Assembly: GCA_026391005.1 (NCBI GenBank)
Contig: JAPLEV010000013.1
Span: 1 to 64,000, forward strand
Length of the DNA: 64,000 bases
Direction of reading: 5' to 3'
Origin: Flavobacteriia bacterium
GTDB taxonomy: Bacteria > Bacteroidota > Bacteroidia > Flavobacteriales_D > Crocinitomicaceae
Under the pieces are notes generated by a model. It did no database searches. It was not told the DNA's origin and was given only the letters and a program-made list of their open reading frames with translations. Made by a program: the position numbers and the translations under genes. Below are positions 9,943 through 20,718 of this stretch, piece by piece; position 1 is the first letter of the stretch, and each line of letters opens with the position of its first letter.

Positions 9943-10890
9943 ATGAAAGCTCAAGAAATCATAAATAAGCGCATTTTAATTTCTCCGTTGAATTGGGGCT
10001 ACGGTCATTTATCGCGATGTATTTCAATTATTGACATCTTGCTTAAAAATAATAATGTTGTTTTTTTTGCCGGGAAGGAAAGTGATTTTAGCATCCTTCG
10101 CGAATATTTTTCAAACGAAATCAACTATATTCAACATACGCCCTACCCTTTCGTCTTCCATGGCCAAGGATTTCGAATTTCAGATTTTATTCGATCGCTC
10201 ATACCCTTAATCAAATGTTATAAGCAAGAGTTAAAAACTGTTTCTTTACTCGTAGAAGAGCATAAAATTAACCTTGTAATCTCAGATCACCGTTATGGAT
10301 TTCGAACTGCTAAATGTAGAAGTATCTTCATCACTCACCAATGCTATTTACCTATACATCGAATCGCTTGGCCAATTCAAGTATTTCATCAGTTTCTCAT
10401 TAAAAAATTCAGTGAGGTTTGGATTATGGACGATAAACAAAAACGCTTAGCTGGTAAATTATCAGCATCCCTCGGCCCAATGTGTCATTATATCGGAATC
10501 CATTCACGTTTTGCTGACTCAATAAATTCGGAAAGAAAAAAAGATATCGAGGGTATTTTATTAGTTAGCGGACCAATTGAATTCTCACCTGCGTTAGTTA
10601 ATCACTTTCGGGATACGTTTATTGAAATTAGCGAACCTAAATACATTGTTGGATCAAGCGAATTATTATCAATCCTTCCCCTTGAATTATCCAACTATTT
10701 CAAACCAAATAATATTTGGCGAGAAACGGACGACCTTTTACTAAGAACAAAAACAATCCTATCATATAGCGGTTATTCAACACTAATGGATTTAGAACTC
10801 CTTAAGTGCAAAGCTATTTTAATAGCTACTAAAGGACAATCTGAGCAAATCTATTTAGCTAAAAAACAAAAAGCCTCAGTCAACGACTAA
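9943..10890 (+). CDS. Glycosyltransferase, MurG/ALG13-like; C-terminus possibly clipped
   Basis: 315 aa; N-terminal 'ILISPLNWGYGHLSRCISI', C-terminal 'SYSGYSTLMDLELLKCKAILIATKGQSEQIYLAKK'. Confidence 0.75.
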   Translation: MKAQEIINKRILISPLNWGYGHLSRCISIIDILLKNNNVVFFAGKESDFSILREYFSNEINYIQHTPYPFVFHGQGFRISDFIRSLIPLIKCYKQELKTVSLLVEEHKINLVISDHRYGFRTAKCRSIFITHQCYLPIHRIAWPIQVFHQFLIKKFSEVWIMDDKQKRLAGKLSASLGPMCHYIGIHSRFADSINSERKKDIEGILLVSGPIEFSPALVNHFRDTFIEISEPKYIVGSSELLSILPLELSNYFKPNNIWRETDDLLLRTKTILSYSGYSTLMDLELLKCKAILIATKGQSEQIYLAKKQKASVND

Positions 10891-10898
10891 GGCTTTTT
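10868..10898. terminator. Bidirectional intrinsic terminator overlapping the end of the glycosyltransferase CDS
   Basis: AAAAAGCCT-C-AGTC-AAC-GACT-A-AGGCTTTTT; serves convergent genes. Confidence 0.8.
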
Positions 10899-10915
10899 GA
10901 TATTTTGATTTAATG

Positions 10916-12625
10916 TTAGTTAACTGCTGCAGTAAAAGTAGCATCTGACATTAACTTAATAAACTCTCTATCCATTGCTGCTTTAGCTTTCAAACCCGGG
11001 TTTTTTGCAAAAGCTGACTTTAAGCAACTAACGACAGCATCAACGCCAGCATTACTTCTTGAAGCGATAATCGCCTTTAAGTAATGACCATCTGCTGATT
11101 CTTTATCTGAACTTGCAGCAATTGTTTTACTTGCTTCATCTAATTTATTAGCTAAAATTTGTGCTAGCGCCTTATTGTAAGAAGCATCTGAGCCAAATCC
11201 AGTAATCGCAGCAGAATAATTTCCTTCTAAAATACTAATGATAGCATTGTTATAAGCTAATTGAGGCGTTTTATCTTTCACTTGTCCTAAAAGTTTTTTT
11301 GCCGATTCTCTATCTCCACCTGACATTGCAACACCCGCCAAATTGTTTTTTGACATTGCATTATCCTTAAGGTTATTTGCTTTTTCTAAACTAGCCTTAG
11401 CTTCAGATAATTTTTTATCTAAGTATTTCATCGCCCCCAAATTATTGTGACCTCTGAAGTCAGAAGGATATGTTGATGCTGCTGCTTGATAGATACGCGT
11501 TTTTTCATTCTTATCCATTGTTAATCTGTTGGCAGTAAACAAAAGTTCTTCTATTGTTAGGGAAGTAGGGTTAGAAGCTGCAGTAGAAATTAGCTCAGCA
11601 TCCGTCCAACCTTTTAAGGTATATTTTACAGTAATAACAGAACGGCGAATCATCGGAAAAACATCTTTTTCTAATTCTGTCCAACTTTTACCTAGGGTAA
11701 TCATTTGCGTTTCTCTTTCTTTAAGATCTTTAGATCCTTGGATTACCCGAACGATCAACGCTTTGTCTGCTTCAGTAATAGAAGTTGTAATTGCTAACTG
11801 CTGCTGAAATCCTTCAAAATCCTCTCCTAAACCCGAAATTGAATATTTCGATGAGTCAGCATAAAGCATCAATTTCGCATTTTTCATAAGTTCCATAAAT
11901 GCCATACGTGCCATTTTAGACCTTTCCAAGGACAAAGTACCGTTCTTCATTTCTTCGCCATCAGGAGATGCTGAACCTTGTATATCAATAGAATTGATCA
12001 TAATTTTATTATTGGCTTGAGCCTCCGTTAACCAAATAACCAAGTCTAGAATATCTTTATCTTTCAATTCCGTTGAACGGACATTAGACTTACCTTTCTC
12101 AAAATTAAACGCTGCAGTAACAATTGTATCTTTCGATCGAACTAACTTATCGTCAGCAGTTAAGACCATAAATTCAGTACGCACTAAAAGAGGGGTAATA
12201 ATTGTTGCATCCGCAATTTTAGTTTCGGGAAGAACATCTTTTTCTTTCACTCCCTTGTAAATTTTTCCAGTCAATTTTAAAGACGCTGCTTCCATTGATG
12301 GATTGTATGCTACGGTTTCTTCAAAAGTAGCCGTTCCACCTGGTTTAAATGTAATAGTCTGTCCATTTCCAGTCGCTTTCTCTCCTTGAATTATCCATGT
12401 AGAGAGTTTTGTATCACCTAAGCTTGGTGTAATTTCAACCTTTGCTTTTTTCTTTAATCCCTTTTCAGGAATCGAAACAGTAACAGCAATTTTGACATTA
12501 TCACCATGCAGTTCCAATGGATTAGGACTTACAGAATAGGTAACATCCTTTAATAAATCACAACTTGATAAAGTAACCGCAGTAATAGCTATTAAAGATA
12601 GAAAACTTAAATTGTTTATTTTCAT
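10916..12625 (-). CDS. Lipoprotein with OmpA-like and TPR-like regions
   Basis: 569 aa; lipobox TLSSC; 'IQGSASPDGEEMKNGTLSLERSKMARMAF' OmpA-like; TPR-like C-terminal half. Confidence 0.65.
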   Translation of the reverse strand: MKINNLSFLSLIAITAVTLSSCDLLKDVTYSVSPNPLELHGDNVKIAVTVSIPEKGLKKKAKVEITPSLGDTKLSTWIIQGEKATGNGQTITFKPGGTATFEETVAYNPSMEAASLKLTGKIYKGVKEKDVLPETKIADATIITPLLVRTEFMVLTADDKLVRSKDTIVTAAFNFEKGKSNVRSTELKDKDILDLVIWLTEAQANNKIMINSIDIQGSASPDGEEMKNGTLSLERSKMARMAFMELMKNAKLMLYADSSKYSISGLGEDFEGFQQQLAITTSITEADKALIVRVIQGSKDLKERETQMITLGKSWTELEKDVFPMIRRSVITVKYTLKGWTDAELISTAASNPTSLTIEELLFTANRLTMDKNEKTRIYQAAASTYPSDFRGHNNLGAMKYLDKKLSEAKASLEKANNLKDNAMSKNNLAGVAMSGGDRESAKKLLGQVKDKTPQLAYNNAIISILEGNYSAAITGFGSDASYNKALAQILANKLDEASKTIAASSDKESADGHYLKAIIASRSNAGVDAVVSCLKSAFAKNPGLKAKAAMDREFIKLMSDATFTAAVN

Positions 12626-12691
12626 GACAGTTTTTTTAGTTTAAGTAGCAAAATTAGGAAAAATTTATTTAAAATGAAACTTTCCCAAATT

Positions 12692-13141
12692 TTACTTATT
12701 AGAATATAAATCTACTAAATATGATTCATCGATAATTTCCAACAAAGGTAGCTTTACAAAATCTCTTTCAAAAATTAAGGGGTGTGGAATAACTAGCCCT
12801 ACGGAATTAATAAAATCATTATTGTAATGCAATATGTCAATGTCGATTATTCTATCCTGGTATTCGCCATTAGACTTAGCCAAACGTCCTAAATCGCGCT
12901 CTATTTTCTGAATTTCAAACAATAATTCAGTCGGTAATTTGGTTGATTCTATCTTAATAACTAAATTGATAAATTCATTATTAGAAATAAAACCTTGCGG
13001 CTTTGAGAAGAAATAACTAGATATTTTTAATATCCTTCCACAATCAGTAGATATAGACTTTAATGCTTTTTTAATATTCTCCTGTTTGTCCCCAAGATTA
13101 GTTCCTAAACCAAGGTAAATCTGATTTAGTTTTCCTTCCAT
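12692..13141 (-). CDS. folK: 2-amino-4-hydroxy-6-hydroxymethyldihydropteridine diphosphokinase
   Basis: 149 aa; YLGLGTNLGDKQENI, RDIDIDILHY-type motif (DRIIDIDILHY). Confidence 0.93.
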   Translation of the reverse strand: MEGKLNQIYLGLGTNLGDKQENIKKALKSISTDCGRILKISSYFFSKPQGFISNNEFINLVIKIESTKLPTELLFEIQKIERDLGRLAKSNGEYQDRIIDIDILHYNNDFINSVGLVIPHPLIFERDFVKLPLLEIIDESYLVDLYSNK

Positions 13142-13737
13142 TCAAGCGTATTTACAAAATATAGTAAATCTACTTTCAAATAATCAAGCGCTGGGCGCAA
13201 GCTATCATAATTTGGTCGGCAATTCAATAAAACTTCACCTCTTATAAATCTGGATACAGAATCAGTTAAATAAAACTGATAGTTTGTTGCCACATTTCCT
13301 TTTAAAGTAAAAAAAGTACCATAGACTTTTCTTTTAGCGTCGATTATTTGAAGAAAATCAATTTTATCCGCTTTTATTTTGTGATCATCCACCCGATCGT
13401 TGGAATAATTAATTAGGTCGACCAATGAGTCTTTTGAATTAAAGCGCTTCGAGAACAAATAAAGAACGCCGTTAATTGGGCCAAGATCAACCTCTTGGGC
13501 ACATTGCCCACTATTATCTGTCGAAAAAGCTTTTAGCGTAAAAATATCAGCGGATTTAGCTTTTGCAAAACAGGCCAAATATTCTTCATGGTATGCATGA
13601 TCGGGAAAATTTAACCTTAAGTATGTAGGTGGTTTAGGAATGGGTACTTGAGAGAAAAAATAATCCTTCGCATAAAGTAGAAAGGCTAAAAAAATTAAGA
13701 TTGCTGATCCGATATAAATGTGTCTTTTAAACCGCAT
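13126..13737 (-). CDS. gldD: Gliding motility protein GldD
   Basis: 203 aa; 'PIPKPPTYLRLNFPDHAY' and adjacency to gldE. Confidence 0.85.
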   Translation of the reverse strand: MRFKRHIYIGSAILIFLAFLLYAKDYFFSQVPIPKPPTYLRLNFPDHAYHEEYLACFAKAKSADIFTLKAFSTDNSGQCAQEVDLGPINGVLYLFSKRFNSKDSLVDLINYSNDRVDDHKIKADKIDFLQIIDAKRKVYGTFFTLKGNVATNYQFYLTDSVSRFIRGEVLLNCRPNYDSLRPALDYLKVDLLYFVNTLEWKEN

Positions 13738-13741
13738 TGAC

Positions 13742-15067
13742 TCAACCGTTAATTAATACTCTTACTAATTTCACACGGCGCTTGTCAGAAGAATCGACAA
13801 TTAATTTAATATTTCCTTGTAAAATAAATTCCTTATTTTTCATTATTCTCCCAGACTGCTCATTAATGAATCCACCAATTGTTTCTGCGTCCCCTTTAAT
13901 CAATTCGAAATCCTTACCTTCTATTCCAAGCACCTTATAAAAATCATTTAGGGTCGTTCTACCTTCAAAAATGTAAGTTGAATCGTTTAATTTCTCATAA
14001 GATATTTCATCATCCCCAAACTCGTCAGTAATGTCACCGACAATTTCTTCTAAGATATCCTCTAGTGTTATTAATCCCGAAGCCCCTCCGTATTCATCCA
14101 CAACAACAGCCAAATGCATTTTCATGTTCCTAAACTCTTGTAATAAGTCGTTAATTTTTTTATTTTCAGGGATGAAAAAAGGTTTTCTAATAACCGAAAG
14201 CCAATTAAAATCAATTTCTTCAAGTAAAAAAGGGAGAAGATCTTTGATATAAAGTATTCCGATAACATTATCGGTGTTTAACTTGAATACTGGAATTCGG
14301 GAATACCCAGCATCTAAAACAAAAGAAAGAACTTCTTTAAAATCAGAGTCCGCATCTAAAGCCGACATTTCAATTCTAGGCTTCATAATCTGAGAGGCCT
14401 CTGTTCTACCAAACTTCACAATTCCCTCTAATAATTTTTGTTCCTCATCGGAAGTTGAACTTTCTTTTGTCAAAGCAATTGCATGTTCAAGTTCATCCGA
14501 TGATATCTGAATTGACTTTTTCTTAGTTTTAGAAATAAATTTACTTCCACTAACAAGTACCCATTTCAACCATGATACAGGCGGCATTTTACTAACAAAA
14601 TACAAAGGCCTAGCAACCCAACGAGAAAACTTTTCAGCGTTATTAGTGGCATATATTTTAGGAACAACCTCACCTATCAATAAAATCATGAATGTAATTC
14701 CAACCACCTCTATTAAGAATCGAATCAGTTCATTACCGGGTTTTACAGGAAAATTCTCATCCAAAACAAAGGTTGACAAAATTACTATCCCAACGATTAC
14801 AAAATTATTCACAATTAGAATTGTTGCCAAGAGTTCCCTAGGGTTGGATAACAATTGAATAATCGTTTTAGAATCTTTTGTGGTTTCAGACTTTAACTTT
14901 TTATTTTCATCCGGTTTAAGAGAAAATAAAGCTGACTCTGAACCCGACATTGCTGCACAGACAAATAACAAAAAGAAAATGATAACAGAATAAACTATTG
15001 TTTCTGTGCTTATTCCTGCTTGGATTATTTCAGGTAAAATTAAACTGGGAGGTTCGATACTAATCAT
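13742..15067 (-). CDS. gldE: Gliding motility-associated protein GldE (CNNM/CBS/CorC_HlyC hemolysin-like)
   Basis: 441 aa; DUF21 TM domain, CBS pair, transporter-associated C-terminal domain; between ssb and gldD. Confidence 0.88.
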   Translation of the reverse strand: MISIEPPSLILPEIIQAGISTETIVYSVIIFFLLFVCAAMSGSESALFSLKPDENKKLKSETTKDSKTIIQLLSNPRELLATILIVNNFVIVGIVILSTFVLDENFPVKPGNELIRFLIEVVGITFMILLIGEVVPKIYATNNAEKFSRWVARPLYFVSKMPPVSWLKWVLVSGSKFISKTKKKSIQISSDELEHAIALTKESSTSDEEQKLLEGIVKFGRTEASQIMKPRIEMSALDADSDFKEVLSFVLDAGYSRIPVFKLNTDNVIGILYIKDLLPFLLEEIDFNWLSVIRKPFFIPENKKINDLLQEFRNMKMHLAVVVDEYGGASGLITLEDILEEIVGDITDEFGDDEISYEKLNDSTYIFEGRTTLNDFYKVLGIEGKDFELIKGDAETIGGFINEQSGRIMKNKEFILQGNIKLIVDSSDKRRVKLVRVLING

Positions 15068-15072
15068 GTAAA

Positions 15073-15516
15073 TTAAAATGGTAAGACATCACCTTCGTCA
15101 GGAGCCAAATCAGGCAAATTATCAACAGCAGGTTTATTATCTTCTTGGCGATAAGGCGCTGATGTATTTTCTTTGTTTTCCAACCTTGATAAAATCGTCA
15201 TTTCATCGCCAATGATTTCTATGTTGTAACGCGTATTTCCTTCCTTATCCTGCCAAGATTTTTTTTTCAATTTACCTTCAATATATATTTTAGTGCCTTT
15301 GTGCAAGTATTTCTCAGCAACCTCTGCCAAGCCTCTCCACAAGACCACATCATGCCAATCTGTAATTTCTTTTTTTTCGCCAGACTGTTTATCAGTGTAG
15401 GATTCGGAGGTCGCCAAGGAGAAAGATGCGAGAACAGCGCCATTTTCAAGCCTTCTGATTTCAGGGTCTTTACCAAGATTTCCAATTAATATAACTTTAT
15501 TAACGCTTCCGCTCAT
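15073..15516 (-). CDS. ssb: Single-stranded DNA-binding protein
   Basis: MSGSVNKVILIGNLGKDPEIRRLENGAVLASFSLAT; acidic tip DEGDVLPF. Confidence 0.95.
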   Translation of the reverse strand: MSGSVNKVILIGNLGKDPEIRRLENGAVLASFSLATSESYTDKQSGEKKEITDWHDVVLWRGLAEVAEKYLHKGTKIYIEGKLKKKSWQDKEGNTRYNIEIIGDEMTILSRLENKENTSAPYRQEDNKPAVDNLPDLAPDEGDVLPF

Positions 15517-15534
15517 TTCTACAAATATAAACTA

Positions 15535-17850
15535 TTATTTCTTCTTAAATATTTTTTTTGTTTTTGATTTTTGGGGTTGATTTTTAGCAATGGTTAAACA
15601 TTCTTCCAAAGATATTTTTTCAACATCTACATCTTTAGGCAGCTTGAAATTATCCTTCCCTATCTTAAGGTAAACCCCCCATCTTCCATTTAAAAGCGTT
15701 ACGTCCTCTCTTCCATCAAATGATTTCACCAAGCGATTCGCATCCACTTCTTTTTTCAAAACAATTAACTCAATCGCTCTTTCCAAGGTAATAGAGATTG
15801 GGTCATCCTCTTTTGGAATGGAAATAAACGCTTTTCCATGCTGAACGTATGGCCCAAACCGACCAATATTTGCTTTCACATCCAATTCTTCATACGCACC
15901 TAACATGCGAGGTAACTTAAATAATTCCAACACCTCTTCCAAGGTAATGGTATGAATCGATTGATTTTTTAATAAGGAGGCGAATAATGGTTTTTCGCCA
16001 TCTAATTCCTCATCACCAATTTGCGCCATAGGACCAAAACGGCCCATACGTGCGATTACTTTTCTGCCATTGCTTGGATGAATCCCCAATTCTCTTTCTC
16101 CTGTAGCACGCGCTGAATGTTCCAATGTGTTTTCCACTGTAACATGAAAAGGCTTGTAAAAATCCTCAAGCATGGCCGTCCACTTAATTCGCCCTCCAGC
16201 GATCTCATCAAATTCAGCTTCAACTTTAGCAGTAAAATTATAATCCAGTACGTTTTCAAAATTTTCGCTTAAAAAACGAGTAACCAAGACGCCAATATCT
16301 GTTGGTGACAATCGATTTTTTTCTTTTCCAGTCGTTTCTGTTTTCGCAATGGTGCTAATCGAACCAGCTAACAAGGTAAGTTCTTGATAATTTCTAAGTT
16401 GACCCTCGTTTTCTTTTTTCTCAACGTAGCCCCTATTTTGAATTGTCGTAATCGTCGGAGCATAGGTTGAAGGTCGACCAATGCCTAATTCTTCCAATTT
16501 TTTAACTAAAGATGCCTCCGCATAACGCGCCGGTGGCCTAGTAAATCTTTCTGTAGCTTTAATTTCTATCACTTCCAATTTTTCTGAATCACTTACCGCA
16601 GGTAGTAGATCATTTTCCTCTTCATCCGCTTCATCTACATTCGATGCTAAATAAACTTTCAAGAAACCATCAAAAAGTATTACTTCGCCTTTCGCTACAA
16701 AATGATTCCCAGTATTTAGCCCACCTATAGTGATGGTTGTCCTTTCCAGTTTTGCATGTGCCATTTGACTGGCAATAGCGCGTTTCCAAATTAAATCGTA
16801 TAATTTTTTTTCGTCGGGTTCGCCAGAAAAATCACTTTTCGAAAAGTCAGTTGGGCGAATTGCCTCATGCGCTTCTTGAGCACCCGCTGATTTGGTCGTA
16901 TATTTTGTCAAATTCCAATATTGCTCCCCGTATTTTCTAATAATTTCATCCTTTGCAGCATTTATTGCTGTCTCAGATAAATTCATGGAGTCGGTTCGCA
17001 TATAAGTAATCCAACCCGACTCATACAAGCGTTGCGCAACACTCATCGTTTTTGTTACGGAATAACCCAGTTTTAAACTGGCTTCTTGTTGCAAAGTAGA
17101 TGTCGTGAAAGGAGCTGATGGTGATTTACTTGCCGGTTTTTTTACCGTACTTTCGACAAAAAAATCGGTATTTATACAATGCTCAAGTAAAGAGCTTGCC
17201 TCATTTATGTTGGTTAAATTTTTATTGAGCTCTGCTTTAAAACTTCCGTTTAATGCCTGAAAACTTCCAACAACACGATAAAAACCGGCAGAATTAAATG
17301 CTTCAATCTCATCTTCTTTATCAACAATTAACTTTACAGCAACTGATTGAACACGACCAGCAGATAATCCAGGTTTAACTTTTCTCCAAAGCACAGGAGA
17401 TAATTCAAATCCCACTATTCGATCTAAAATTCTTCGTGCTTGCTGGGCGTCAACTAATTCTTTGTTAACTTTTCTAGGATTCTCGATTGCTTTTAAAATG
17501 GCCGATTTTGTGATTTCATTAAACGTTATCCGCCTTGTATTTTCTTCTTTTAATCCGAGCGTTTCAAATAAATGCCAAGAAATGGCTTCTCCTTCGCGAT
17601 CCTCATCCGTTGCAAGCCATACCATTTCGGAAGACTTAACTAATTTTTTTAGTTCAGCGACTAGTGCTTTTTTTTCTGGTGTCACCTCATAAACAGGCGT
17701 AAAATCATTCTCTATATCTACCGACAACCCTTTCTTCGCAAGGTCCCGGACATGACCATAACTAGATTTAACAATGTATTGATTTCCCAAATACCCCTCG
17801 ATAGTTTTTGCTTTTGCAGGTGACTCAACGATTACTAAATTTTTAGCCAT
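15535..17850 (-). CDS. topA: DNA topoisomerase I
   Basis: True start MAKNLVIVESPAKAKTIEGYLG at 17850; active-site region SGWITYMRTDS. Confidence 0.95.
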   Translation of the reverse strand: MAKNLVIVESPAKAKTIEGYLGNQYIVKSSYGHVRDLAKKGLSVDIENDFTPVYEVTPEKKALVAELKKLVKSSEMVWLATDEDREGEAISWHLFETLGLKEENTRRITFNEITKSAILKAIENPRKVNKELVDAQQARRILDRIVGFELSPVLWRKVKPGLSAGRVQSVAVKLIVDKEDEIEAFNSAGFYRVVGSFQALNGSFKAELNKNLTNINEASSLLEHCINTDFFVESTVKKPASKSPSAPFTTSTLQQEASLKLGYSVTKTMSVAQRLYESGWITYMRTDSMNLSETAINAAKDEIIRKYGEQYWNLTKYTTKSAGAQEAHEAIRPTDFSKSDFSGEPDEKKLYDLIWKRAIASQMAHAKLERTTITIGGLNTGNHFVAKGEVILFDGFLKVYLASNVDEADEEENDLLPAVSDSEKLEVIEIKATERFTRPPARYAEASLVKKLEELGIGRPSTYAPTITTIQNRGYVEKKENEGQLRNYQELTLLAGSISTIAKTETTGKEKNRLSPTDIGVLVTRFLSENFENVLDYNFTAKVEAEFDEIAGGRIKWTAMLEDFYKPFHVTVENTLEHSARATGERELGIHPSNGRKVIARMGRFGPMAQIGDEELDGEKPLFASLLKNQSIHTITLEEVLELFKLPRMLGAYEELDVKANIGRFGPYVQHGKAFISIPKEDDPISITLERAIELIVLKKEVDANRLVKSFDGREDVTLLNGRWGVYLKIGKDNFKLPKDVDVEKISLEECLTIAKNQPQKSKTKKIFKKK

Positions 17851-17973
17851 GAACTCTAATTTTCGGTACAAATGTAAAATGAATTCAATACAAGACACTA
17901 TATTATTTAGAGATTTAATTTTTGAGTGCAAATAACCTTTGGTTAATCAAAATAAAAATCTTTTACTGACATT

Positions 17974-18003
17974 TTGACACTACGCTCGATTTGTCTAATT
18001 TTG
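17974..18003 (+). promoter_or_regulatory. Bacteroidota-type promoter for miaB
   Basis: TTG (17974-17976), 19 nt, TAATTTTG (17996-18003). Confidence 0.7.
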
Positions 18004-18026
18004 TCTTCGATATTGCTAAAAGTAAA

Positions 18027-19466
18027 ATGGAACAAAAAAATATAGAAAATCATGATGAAAGTCGTCAAGGAGAAACCTTGATAATGGAAGCTCACGATTC
18101 AATAAACCCTACAAAAAAATTGTACCTTGAAAGCTATGGCTGTCAAATGAATTTTGCGGATAGCGAAGTGGTAGCATCAATATTAGTCAAAGACGGTTAT
18201 GAAACAACTCGAAATGTTGATGAGGCGGATGTCGTTTTTATAAACACCTGTTCCATAAGAGAGAATGCAGAAGCAAAAGTTAGAAAGCGACTTACAGAAT
18301 TTAAAAGTAAAAAAGTTGCCAACCCCAATTTAGTCATTGGGATATTAGGATGTATGGCTGAAAGACTAAAAAAAGCTTTGTTAGAAGAAGAAAAATTAGT
18401 CGATTTAATAGCAGGGCCAGATTCCTACCGTGACCTTCCAAACCTTATTGAAGAAGTTGGTACTGGACAAAAAGCGGTAAATGTTTTGTTGTCTCGGGAT
18501 GAAACATATGCCGATATTACACCCGTACGCTTAGACCAAGGCGGAGTTTCTGCCTTCGTTAGTATTACAAGGGGTTGCGATAACATGTGTTCTTTTTGTG
18601 TGGTTCCATTTACAAGAGGCAGAGAACGTTCACGTGATCCTAAAACGATTGTCGATGAATGTAAAATACTCTTCGCAGATGGGTACCGAGAAGTCACCTT
18701 GTTAGGTCAAAACGTTGACAGTTATAGATGGAATCTTACCTCAAAAGGAGAAATAAAATCCGAGGCAGAACCCACCACAGATTTCGCTCAACTACTCGAG
18801 ATGGTGGCATTAGTTTCTCCTGAATTAAGAGTGCGTTTTAGCACATCACACCCAAAAGATATGGTGGATGAAGTAATGCATATGATGGCTAGCTATGAAA
18901 ATATTTGTCCCTATATTCATTTACCTGTTCAGTCGGGTAATACGGAAGTATTAGAAAGAATGAATAGAGGATATAGCAGGGAATGGTATTTAGATCGAAT
19001 TGCAGCAATAAAACGAATAATGCCTGATTGCGCTATTACAACCGATATAATCAGTGGTTTTTGTGGTGAGACTGAAGAGCAACATCAAGACACACTGTCC
19101 TTAATGGATGAAGTGAATTATGATTATGCCTTCATGTATAAATATTCTGAACGGCCTAAAACCTTAGCAGAGAGGCGCTTCGAGGATGATGTTCCAGATG
19201 AGGTAAAAGGGAGACGATTAGAAGAAATTATCAATAAGCAATTAAAACATAGTTTAATTTTAAACGAGCGACAAATAGGCAGCATACACAAAGTGCTCAT
19301 TGAGGGACATTCTAAAAGATCGACCGAAGACTATTGCGGACGGACAGGTGGAAATAAAATGGTAATCTTTCCTAAATCTTCGCTGGAAAAGGGAAGTTAT
19401 GTACATGTAAAAATCACCTCTTGCACCTCTGCCACATTATTTGGAGAAATTATTGAGATTGAATAA
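18027..19466 (+). CDS. miaB: tRNA-2-methylthio-N6-dimethylallyladenosine synthase
   Basis: Radical SAM CxxxCxxC ([14 protein letters not shown]); [15 protein letters not shown]. Start moved from 17991 because the promoter overlaps that start. Confidence 0.93.
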   Translation: MEQKNIENHDESRQGETLIMEAHDSINPTKKLYLESYGCQMNFADSEVVASILVKDGYETTRNVDEADVVFINTCSIRENAEAKVRKRLTEFKSKKVANPNLVIGILGCMAERLKKALLEEEKLVDLIAGPDSYRDLPNLIEEVGTGQKAVNVLLSRDETYADITPVRLDQGGVSAFVSITRGCDNMCSFCVVPFTRGRERSRDPKTIVDECKILFADGYREVTLLGQNVDSYRWNLTSKGEIKSEAEPTTDFAQLLEMVALVSPELRVRFSTSHPKDMVDEVMHMMASYENICPYIHLPVQSGNTEVLERMNRGYSREWYLDRIAAIKRIMPDCAITTDIISGFCGETEEQHQDTLSLMDEVNYDYAFMYKYSERPKTLAERRFEDDVPDEVKGRRLEEIINKQLKHSLILNERQIGSIHKVLIEGHSKRSTEDYCGRTGGNKMVIFPKSSLEKGSYVHVKITSCTSATLFGEIIEIE

Positions 19467-19476
19467 AAAATAAGCG

Positions 19477-20718
19477 ATGAATATCCAACAAGTTAAACAA
19501 CGATTCGGTATAATTGGTAATGCAACATTATTAAATCGTGCGCTAGAAGTTGCTATTCAAGTTGCGCCAACTGATATATCTGTTTTAGTTACCGGAGAAA
19601 GTGGTACTGGAAAAGAAATCATTCCTCAAGTTATTCATCACATTAGCGCACGAAAACACGGCGAGTATATTGCTGTAAATTGCGGGGCTATACCTGAAGG
19701 AACCATTGATTCAGAACTTTTTGGACATGAAAAAGGCGCTTTTACAGGTGCAAGTGGGAGCAGACAGGGTTATTTTGAAGTGGCAAATGGCGGCACTATA
19801 TTTTTAGATGAAGTAGCTGAATTACCCATGCAAACGCAAGTTCGTTTGTTGCGCGTACTAGAGACCGGGGAGTTTATCCGCGTTGGTTCATCAAAAGTGA
19901 TTAAAACAAACGTGCGTGTGGTAGCAGCAACAAATGAAAATATGCTAAAAGCCATCTCAAGCGGAAAGTTCAGAGAAGATTTATATTACAGATTGAATAC
20001 AGTTCCTATACAACTTCCTCCATTAAGAGATCGCTTTGAAGACATCCATTTGATATTTAGAAAATTCGCTCAAGATTTTGCTGATAAATACCGCATGCCC
20101 GCAATTAAACTAACCGAAGATGCTGTTGAAATAATGGTTGCCTATCCATGGCCGGGTAACATTAGACAGCTAAAAAACTTAGTTGAGCAACTTTCTGTTA
20201 TTGAAACAGTACGAGAGATAAATTCCACACTATTAGATTCTTACCTTCCAAAATTAGCAGATAAATCCCCCGTAAGAATAAATGACCCCGTTAATGAAGC
20301 ATTTTCGGAACGAGAAATAATGTATAAGTTTCTTTTTGAAATGAAGAAAGACTTAACCGAACTAAAAAAATTAGTAGTTGAGCTAATTTCTCAGCGAAAT
20401 GATATTCATTTAAATAACGACCAAACAGCCGTTGTGAATCGTATTTATAGCGACTTAAATGAGCCAATCAATAATGGTTCGCGAATTTTACCGGTTGGAA
20501 GGCCGGATTTACCTAATGTAAAAAAACCTGAATCAGAACCATTTGAAATGCACGAGGTTTATGAAGAATCACTTTCTTTGGAAGACCGAGAAAAAGAATT
20601 AATTCAAAAAGCACTTGAAAAACACAGAGGGAAGAGAAAATATGCCGCAAGCGAACTAGGTATTTCTGAACGAACCCTATATCGAAAAATTAAAGAGTAT
20701 AACTTAACAGAATTATGA
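19477..20718 (+). CDS. Sigma-54-dependent transcriptional activator, AAA+ with Fis-type HTH
   Basis: GESGTGKE, GAFTGA loop, C-terminal RKYAASELGISERTLYRKIKEYNL; no receiver domain. Confidence 0.93.
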   Translation: MNIQQVKQRFGIIGNATLLNRALEVAIQVAPTDISVLVTGESGTGKEIIPQVIHHISARKHGEYIAVNCGAIPEGTIDSELFGHEKGAFTGASGSRQGYFEVANGGTIFLDEVAELPMQTQVRLLRVLETGEFIRVGSSKVIKTNVRVVAATNENMLKAISSGKFREDLYYRLNTVPIQLPPLRDRFEDIHLIFRKFAQDFADKYRMPAIKLTEDAVEIMVAYPWPGNIRQLKNLVEQLSVIETVREINSTLLDSYLPKLADKSPVRINDPVNEAFSEREIMYKFLFEMKKDLTELKKLVVELISQRNDIHLNNDQTAVVNRIYSDLNEPINNGSRILPVGRPDLPNVKKPESEPFEMHEVYEESLSLEDREKELIQKALEKHRGKRKYAASELGISERTLYRKIKEYNLTEL

